Source: Tenodera sinensis | Lineage: Eukaryota; Arthropoda; Insecta; Mantodea; Mantidae | Direction: 5' to 3' | Assembly (NCBI GenBank): GCA_030765045.1 | Contig: CM060961.1 | Location: 32,522,805 to 32,586,804, forward strand | Length of the DNA stretch: 64,000 nucleotides | In this document: in pieces, positions 57,503 through 64,000 of the stretch | Numbering within the stretch: position 1 is the stretch's first letter | Layout of the letters: the number at the start of each line of letters is the position of its first letter | Translations under genes and position numbers: made by a program | The notes under the pieces: model-generated | The model's database searches: none | Told to the model about the DNA's origin: nothing | The model's input: the letters and a program-made list of their open reading frames with translations, nothing else

Positions 57503-58542
57503 TTAACCTCTTGAAGGATATGGACGTGAAATCACGTCCATTTAAAATGACGGATGAGCGATATGGACGTGTATACACGTCCTGTGCGTTTAAGCATTTA
57601 ACCCTTATTTATCCCTTATCCAACTCAACTTATTTTAATTTTCCCTTTATGAAACATTTAAGTAAAGTCTATATACTTTATTGGCTTACCTTAATATGTT
57701 CTTTCTGCAGTGATTTACCTCAAAACAGGGATAAACACATAAGGGTAGGTACATCTCCACATTTGCGAATTCCCTTCTTGCGGCACATGAAACACTTTCG
57801 AGATGGGCGGGACTTCTTTGCTGTTGGTGGTATCCTTTTAGGATAATGTTTTCCTTGAAGTCTGAGGGGTGCAGGGATTTTGGGTTTTCAACCCCCAACG
57901 TGGTATTGTTCAATTAGGCTGCGATGTATTTATAGTCGGAAGTCAAGGTCGATCATTGTCCTGTGTGGGTTTAGAGAGCTCTCCAAATTACCAATTGTAT
58001 ATGGTTATATCCAGTTGGTGCAAAAACACCCTTTTATACCACTTCTCCCTTCAGCTACAAGCAGGAAAGAATACGTATGTATTTCAGCAAAGAATGATAC
58101 GGACTCTACTCAGTTACGAAACTCGCGTAAGCAAAAGTTGTAATGTTGATCTATTCTGATGACTCAAGAGACCACGCATGCAGTAGCGATTTATTACACA
58201 GTATGCTGACGCATTAGCCACACATACAATGGGTGTTTCTTTGCTGAATCTTTCCGAGAACTTATATTAGATGCGTTCGACAGAGCAAAGTTGACTTTTC
58301 ACCACAGTGAAACAAAATAGTGCCATTTCAACGTTTTGTAAATACAACTCAACTTTGCTGATGACGTACATTTATACTGCATATAACGAGTTTTATACCA
58401 GTTTTTGTTTCATTAAAATAACTTATTATTTACACAAAATACAGCTGTGTATATACGACGCACTTTAAATGCCCTGCGCTGGATATTGGGTAGCAGTTCT
58501 CAGTTCGCGGACGTTTTAAATGGCCATCGCTCAAGAGGTTAA
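57503..58542 (-). mobile_element. piggyBac-derived element, copy C, at a chimeric junction
   Basis: TTAA at 57503-57506 and 58539-58542; ends TTAACCTCTTGAAGGATATG and (minus) TTAACCTCTTGAGCGATGG. Minus orientation relative to copies A and B. The Cys-rich C-terminal region is near 57700-57800 but frameshifted. The left flank is hAT transposase (VGALT at ...GTGCTTTAA); the right flank is the interior of the MULE-like MITE, not the continuation of the hAT. Confidence 0.87.
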
Positions 58543-58735
58543 TTGTTGGCAACAAAAACTAGTGTGGTTGAAAAAGCAATGTTAGCAGATGTGAAAATCG
58601 TTTGCTAGTGACAGCTAGCACATGCAGTACAACCTAGTAGCGATTCTGCTAATGACTGTCGGCGCAAGCGCAGTAAGTACCTTCGGACTTAGAATTTGGC
58701 TGGCAAGTGCTACGGGACACTTTCTAAAGATGAGC
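58543..58735 (+). mobile_element. MULE-like MITE, right-end fragment (copy 3)
   Basis: Matches 14062-14254: TTGGCAACAAAAACTAGTGT, GTTGAAAAAGCAATGTT, GACTGTCGGCGCAAGCGCAG, CTTCGGACTTAGAATTTGGC and the end GCTACGGGACACTTTCTAAAG. The left two thirds are absent. Confidence 0.83.
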
Positions 58736-59022
58736 CTGAGTATGAAAATTATCTGTAAAGAATGTGTTACTTTGGAGGTTAAACAAAGATGTTATTTCCT
58801 GTTGACAAAACACAAAGCTGCTGCATTATAGCAGTATGCAAGCTGAGAAGAATAAAGGTGAATATACCCAGAGAGGAGGTTAAGAAACCAAAGTCTGCTG
58901 TCGAGTACTGCAAAAGAATGGAAAGTGTTCATTTCTAAGATCAGGTGACAGCTTTGTTTCCTTTAAAGCAATACTCAGATAGGATTGTGTATTTTCATTT
59001 TTCTTTCTTTCTGTTTCTCAAG
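58736..59022. other. Intron sequence before E5
   Basis: No feature recognised. The polypyrimidine tract TTTCTTTCTTTCTGTTTCTC leads to the acceptor AAG at 59020-59022. Confidence 0.5.
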
Positions 59023-59303
59023 ATGGCTGATAAGAGAAAGTTCACCTAAACAGACTTTAGAACCAAGTTCTTTGTCAGCTTCTTTGAAGCATAACATTGC
59101 CAGGGTACAATTTACAGCTTTACTTCAGCTGGGTGTAATCTATGAAGATTGCAAGAAGTGTACCAAAAAGATTGTTTTATGTTACAGTAGAGGGGAAAGT
59201 AGCAAAAGTGCTTGGCAATGCAAAAGGTGTCCTTCTTTTGGAGAACTGTTATTACATCCAACAGTCGTATTAGACCATAAAAATTGGCCAGTTACGGCAC
59301 TCA
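59023..59303 (+). CDS. Host exon E5 (phase 2 to 1), Cys-pair motif
   Basis: With the AT of E4 it reads Ile then WLIRESSPKQTLEPSSLSAS, LKHNIARVQFTALLQLGVI, YEDCKKCTKKIVLCYSRGES, SKSAWQCKRCPSFGELLLH, PTVVLDHKNWPVTAL and one base (A). The likely donor is CTCA|GTATTA at 59303, weaker than consensus. Two C-x2-C pairs about 22 residues apart could form a zinc ribbon, as in some OB-fold DNA-binding proteins; that comparison is weak inference. Confidence 0.68.
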
Positions 59304-59339
59304 GTATTATGCACAAAAATGTCATAATATAAATCATTA

Positions 59340-59545
59340 GCCCATTTCTGTGGGGTTAGTGTGTCTACCTCATATTCAAAAGGTCTTGAGTTCAAATCTT
59401 AGTAAGCAGAGTTACTTGGGTAAGGTTTTCTCCAGGGTTTTTCCTCATCCTGAAAAATGAGTGCAGTGTAACTCTAAGGTCTATGCAACCTGGGCTTATT
59501 TGATTTGTCAACCGATATGACCTATCTGGTTAAAGAAGCTAAACT
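59340..59545 (+). mobile_element. tRNA-derived SINE (family S1-like), copy 3
   Basis: GGGGTTAGTGTGTCTACCTC, AGGTCTTGAGTTCAAATC (B-box-like GAGTTCAAATC), TTTTCTCCAGGGTTTTTCCT, ACCTGGGCTTATTTGA and ATGACCTATCTGGTTAAAG. No poly-A. Confidence 0.62.
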
Positions 59546-59916
59546 TGTATACATAAATATAGTACATTGGTTGATATGAATTTTTAAACTTTAGAATGTA
59601 CTTGTACATCAGAATTTAAATCAGATTTCGAAGGTAGCCATTATTATTTAAATACAGTGCCAGTGGATTAATCCAATTGCAGCTTATTGAATAACTAAGT
59701 ACCAATCAATAAGCTATGCACTGATGCATAGGTTTGTCTGCAGTGTGACAGTCAACCTTAAATATAAGAGGTAACCTCCTTGCAATTTCAGAACCATGGC
59801 ATAAATATACAGTCAGTCAAAGCATGCATATGTTTGCTAAAAACAGAATGTTCTTAAGATTCTTTGAATATATGAGGACAAGAAGCTGTTTTAAATGGAT
59901 AATTGTATACCACAAT

Positions 59917-60216
59917 GAGGCTTATGACTGACCCCATGGTGCAGTTGGTAGAGCACCTGCCTGCTGTGCTAGGGGTCCCAGGTTCGATTCCCGGCAGGGG
60001 GGTAGGAATTTTTCTCCAGCCAGGATTATTCCTCATCCTGCCCTTAGTGTGGAAGGATGAATGAAAGTGTGAATGTGTGTGTGAATTCAGTGTATAAACC
60101 CCAATGTATAAACCGCACTGTTACACGACTAAAAAACCAATAGTCAAGGCCGCTGATATGACCTCTGCAGTTAAAGGCGGGATATAAATGGAACAAAAAA
60201 AAAAGAGAGGCTTATG
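59917..60216 (+). mobile_element. tRNA-headed SINE (family S3) with 10-bp TSD
   Basis: GAGGCTTATG at 59917-59926 and 60207-60216 flanks 59927-60206. The head has an A box (TGGTGCAGTTGGTAGAGCAC) and B box (GGTTCGATTCC) in a near-complete tRNA-like fold ending CCCGGCAGGGG. The body follows (TTTTTCTCCAGCCAGG, CCTCATCCTGCCC, GTATAAACCCCAATG), then GTTAAAGGCGGGATATAAAT and a poly-A of about ten. The most intact SINE here. Confidence 0.88.
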
Positions 60217-60377
60217 TGCCTTGAAACCAAAAAAAGCTGATGCTTTTGTTGACATGGAGCAAAATAAGGGAATCTCGCATCACAAATGAAGGTTGAGGAT
60301 CATAGTCATTGAATCAAGACCAAATGTTTCTTACTACAACATTTATGCACACATAATGTGTTTCTTATTGTTTTTAG

Positions 60378-60763
60378 TAGATTCTGCCTTAGAGTCAGAA
60401 TCCCAAAGGGATATTCACACCGTACTTGATTATAGCTTGAAATTATCAGTTTTTATGTCAAACAACAAACAAGTTCTCACTAAAGATAGTCTTAAAAAGA
60501 GTCTTGCTAGGTACCAAATGCATTGAAAGCAGTGCAAAAGCTTTATACTATCATTAACCTCATTAGATTAAGGAAATAAATGCAGAGATGAAGTTAATTG
60601 AGACAATGAAGACTTGCTTGATAAATAATGCTTTCTACTCAATTGAAGAATATAAAATAGCTCAGGGGTCTGCAAGTATTGGAGTTACAACATTGGAACA
60701 GGCAAATGCCAACGGAGCACTGTGTGAGGAGCGGTGGTCACAAGTAGAGCACATAAATAAGCG
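60378..60763 (+). CDS. Host exon E6 (phase 1 to 2) with two apparent 1-base frame disruptions
   Basis: Acceptor TTTTTAG ends at 60377; donor CG|GTAAGC at 60763/60764. With the A of E5 it begins Ile, then DSALESESQRDIHTVLDYSL, KLSVFMSNNKQVLTKDSLKK, SLARYQM. Near 60521 the frame moves by one (ALKAVQKLYTIINLIRL) and again near 60570 (KEINAEMKLIETMKTCLI, NNAFYSIEEYKIAQGSASIG, VTTLEQANANGALCEERWSQ, VEHINK). Each shift looks like one missing base. The exon ends in CG, completed to Arg by E8. Alternatively these are two exons with a 75-base intron, but the phases then disagree. Confidence 0.6.
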
Positions 60764-61547
60764 GTAAGCACATGTAGTGCTGTGGGACTTCGCCTTTTAG
60801 TTCATTGTGACAATATGTTTGCTTATTGGCTTACACATTGAAGTATACTTACACCTTATGGCTGATTTAGCAATTTGCAGTAGTAAAAGACCATCAACAC
60901 CTACTGCATTTGTATCCATGTGGCAAACTATACCTGTTTCCAGAGTATGGGGTTGTGGCAAAACGTTTAATTTGTCATAAGGTGTTACAATATGTTAAAA
61001 GGTTCAGTTTGCAGTGCCATTATTCATCATGTCAATGTCATGACATTTCAGCTGATGTAGACAATGCTCCAATGACATTCCAATTGGAAATTATTCATTG
61101 GCAAAATGACATGGAAATTAAAGATGCATTCCAAAATAAACAGGTGCATGTACCTTTTACAAAAGTATTCCATGCACAAAACTTCCTCACTTGCATAGAT
61201 TTGCTTCTTGGCTGTTCAGCATGATCAGTTCTATTTATAGGTATATGTGAACAGTTATTTTTGTACATGAAGCTATATGTAGGCCTAACGACAGGAACCA
61301 CATTTTAGTTGTGAAGTTAGCAAATGTTCTTCATTTGTCTATTATTCAGACAATGACCGACCCTGAATGTGAACAAATTAGTGAAGGAGAAAAGAGCAAA
61401 CAGATCTCAAAAAGCTATGAGCTTAGAAAATAAAGTGGCTTAAACATTTACTTCTGCAACTTTTGTCATTAACAACTTTCAGCATATTTACGATTGCCTT
61501 TTAGGTAAGACACAAAAAAAAAAAAGTATTTAATGTTTTGTTTACAG

Positions 61548-61830
61548 CAATGTGGCAATAGCTCTCAGTTCAATGAAAACAGCACTAAATGTATCACAAT
61601 ATGATCGCTTTTTATATGCATGCCGTAAACATACTAAAGGAACAAACAGAGAGGCAAATGACAAACTGAATCAGTTCGCTAGGCAATGCACTAACTGCTA
61701 ACGGAGAACCTCTGCGACTTTCGGGAAATGAGTGTGTTTATGTTGAACTTCATCAAATACCACTTGTATTTTCTCTGAACAGTTCTTCCATAACCATTGG
61801 TGATCGTCACCCGCACTATACTTTACCTAT
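61548..61830 (+). CDS. Host exon E8 (phase 2 to 2) with a 1-base disruption
   Basis: Acceptor TTTGTTTACAG ends at 61547. It reads Arg, NVAIALSSMKTALNVSQYDR, FLYACRKHTKGTNREANDKL, NQFARQ. One extra base near 61687 gives an early TAA, but the next frame goes on protein-like: ALTANGEPLRLSGNECVYVE, LHQIPLVFSLNSSSITIGD, RHPHYTLP. The exon ends at AT|GTAATA (61830) or at the TAA at 61832. If spliced, AT plus the G of E9 gives Met. Family unknown. Confidence 0.6.
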
Positions 61831-61834
61831 GTAA

Positions 61835-62798
61835 TAAAAATAAAGAGAAAACTGTATGCAGATAAAGTTACCAAGTCATTTAAATGATTGTACTCAAAGC
61901 ACCAAAATATAAAAATGACAGTTTAATAAAAATTAAACACTAAAATTCATGAATACAATGGATAAATATCAAAACTTGCATTTATAATGAAAAAGTTTTA
62001 AAATTCATTAATAAAATCATGTTATCGTGAATTATGTATGTCCCTAGTGATAAAACAGATGATTTCTTGCACCTGCCGATACATGAGACATCCTGAAGAT
62101 ATGATTGCATCTGAACAGTGTACATATACTGTTTCGCCGTGTTTGTATGATAAGTTCATGTAAACAGCTGGGCAGTTTCATATTCTTTCCGATATGTCTT
62201 ATGGCTTTGCCAAGTAATACTATATTATATTTATTGAGCGAGTTTAATAAGCTTGTGTTATATTATTATGTATTGTAATATTGGCATGCAATTTTAAGTT
62301 TCCCAACAAGAGTAACAAACCTGTTGCACTACTGTTTATCAACTAAACAGTCGCATACAAGACCGCCACTGCTCAGTGGATGGTTTGTGTATGACCACTC
62401 CCAATGCTGTTAGAAGCAGTTCTACTGAGAAAAGAAAGGCACTGCTTGGTGAAATGACTCCACAGAGCGGCTAACCTGCCAATCCCTGAAGTAGCTAATG
62501 TAAATATTATCTGTATAATATAAAATATCTGTATATATAACTCTTCGTATTATTGCACTTAAACTGTATACATGTACAGTTTTTATCTTGACAAAACTTT
62601 ATGAACTTTTCTGCAAATGGTGAATTAACCTGACTCAGGACAAATGTATGATTGAGTAGAAAGTATGTGACTTATGACTTCAGAGAGTTTTTATTAGGTA
62701 TTGCACAATGATCATTCTGACAAGATGCTTGGCATAGCATATCTTTGCATATACTGCTCAGTATCTTTTTTCTTGACACCTTCCCTTGTATGTTTTAG
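61835..62798. other. Intron or 3' flank, nothing recognised
   Basis: About 960 bp, AT-rich. Ends in the acceptor TGTTTTAG of E9. Confidence 0.5.
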
Positions 62799-62893
62799 GT
62801 GTTACAATCTTCGTAAGTTTCTGCCAGATCTAATAAAGAAACTTGCAAATGTAATGCTGTTTTTGGAAAACAATGCATACAGGATATTAAATG
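62799..62893 (+). CDS. Host exon E9 (phase 2 to 1)
   Basis: Acceptor TGTATGTTTTAG ends at 62798; donor ATG|GTAAGC at 62893/62894. After one carried-in G it encodes CYNLRKFLPDLIKKLANVML, FLENNAYRILN and one leftover G. Phase-compatible with E8 and also with the donor at 60763, so alternative splicing is possible. Confidence 0.68.
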
Positions 62894-64000
62894 GTAAGCA
62901 TAAGACAATTTTTTGCATTTCTAATTAGTCTCCTTCAGGATGGGCCATTCAGATTGAACCACCATTGGGAAATATGTCAGTTTTTTTACTAAGCTTATTT
63001 ACCACCATGTTATTTGTTTTTGTATTCCATTCATTTCAGTATCTGGTTTTATCACTCTCTTGTACTGTACTTACTGTATTCCAGAGTTCCTAATTGCTCT
63101 CCTTTCACCACATATCATTCTCTTGCTTAATTTTTGTGACTTCAGTAGAGTGTTTCATAGGAAACCGGCTGAGAATATGCTAATCACCCAATTCACTAAT
63201 ATTTGGCTAGTGTAATGCAAAGCATTAGCTTACGAGCGCCAAGAAAGGTTCAGTGGGATTTATTTTACATTTTAGTGTTATTTTTTGCTGTATGAAGTAG
63301 CATTTTATAGAGCATTAATGTTTATTGTAATGTTTCCATTTTGCTACTATGGTGACCTATATGTGTTTACAAACAATTAGAAGTAAGCAACTATTAACGA
63401 AAAGCAGTTGCTGTAACGGGTGCTGTTTGAATAATTTTTGTGTTCAGTCAATATGTATCAGTAGAAGCCTGAAGTAGTGTGGTCTGAAATACTACAGATT
63501 TGGATTTAATGTGGGGCAAAGTATGTCCCCCAAATACACATTGTAGTTTTTATTTATTTTTGAAAGATGAGTTTAAATTTTCTTCAAAGAGTGGTACTGA
63601 AATATAATTTTCGCTACCCCTAGCATGGACTTTAGTCTCTGGATTGCTAAGAATTTCCCAAAGTAATGAGACATGCACACGGAAGAAGATACCGTATTTT
63701 ATCGCATAAGGCCCCCCCCTCGCATATTTCCCTCCCCTATGATTTTTCATCACTAAAAACTATTTACCTATTAAACATCGCATAATTCCCTCTCCTGGTT
63801 CGTTCTTATTGGAGTGGCCTTCAAATGACTTGATAATGGACAACAATCGACGCAGCTGTGCCTGTCATGGACAACAATGGACGCAGTGCTTGCCACAAAT
63901 ATACTCGTATTGCCATTGTCACAACATATCATAAAATTGAAATGTGATGTTGCAGACGTGTTTCTAAGTCAGTTTGTTACAAGTTGTCATATTGTCGAAA
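62894..64000. other. Terminal intron sequence
   Basis: No gene recognised. ACCGTATTTTATCGCATAA at 63691 followed by CCCCCC resembles the end of some DNA transposons, and a related TCGCATATTTCCCTCCC follows, but no partner end lies in the window. Confidence 0.45.

Noticed and set aside
59927..59999. Functional tRNA gene (Ala-like) with A and B boxes
   Set aside because: It continues into a SINE body and poly-A and is flanked by a 10-bp TSD, so it is a SINE head.
60910..61224. 105-codon frame between E6 and E8
   Set aside because: E6 and E8 join directly in phase and the frame lacks convincing splice sites on both sides, so it is probably intronic.
63691..63745. Possible transposon terminus (ACCGTATTTTATCGCATAA)
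   Set aside because: No second end or coding region within the window; too little to call.

Overview
The window reads as nuclear DNA of an arthropod, most probably an insect. Blattodea (cockroach or termite) is my best guess from the flavour of the mobile elements; that is inference, not proof. There is no operon structure, coding density is very low, and almost every long reading frame is a decayed transposable element (TE). I see no bacterial, viral or CRISPR features.

Host signal: short exons with canonical splice sites lie on the plus strand at 11302-11547, 18045-18123, 30337-30423, 50273-50436, 59023-59303, 60378-60763, 61548-61830 and 62799-62893. Their reading phases agree across almost every junction, so they look like one long TE-filled gene (or two genes in tandem). 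I cannot name the protein. At least one exon between 30423 and 50273 is missing or unrecognised. The 3' exons carry three apparent single-base frameshifts.

Layout. 1-8833: RNase H-bearing I-like LINE copies, including a 4.2 kb copy (1814-6016) with a 14-bp target-site duplication (TSD), set in an inverted-repeat element and AT-rich tandem repeats. 8834-14270: intron sequence, a piggyBac-derived 1-kb element and a MULE-like MITE. 14580-17700: an R1-like retrotransposon remnant and a Tc1/mariner-type transposase remnant, both minus strand. 19204-21798: a 2.6 kb hAT with 8-bp TSD. 22377-27369: a 5 kb hAT with 8-bp TSD holding a giant ATT microsatellite and a second piggyBac copy. 27427-29998: a second 2.6 kb hAT. 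31022-35002: a minus-strand I-like LINE. 35000-42370: SINEs, a DDE transposase remnant and a DUF4371-type hAT remnant. 42397-47760: an internally deleted LINE derivative, then a Penelope-like element (PLE) with inverted repeats containing a hammerhead ribozyme-like motif. 47955-48500: hAT C-terminal remnant. 51300-55290: a CR1-like LINE with an SGNH-esterase ORF1. 55920-58735: a mosaic of LINE, hAT, piggyBac and MULE-like pieces. 59023-64000: the 3' host exons plus SINEs.

The most unusual item is a family of hairpin elements (8866, 20660, 39702, 48176, 51128, 56683). They have a palindromic body, an asymmetric 3' tail and TSDs of 9-13 bp at five of six sites. One copy interrupts a hAT gene whose empty site is also in this window. 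The body is foldback-like, but the tail and TSDs are SINE-like; I recognise no described family. No autonomous TE with a complete intact gene set was found: the reverse transcriptase (RT) YXDD-type motif is mutated in the two long I-like copies and the PLE, while the CR1-like element keeps FADD but has stops and frameshifts.
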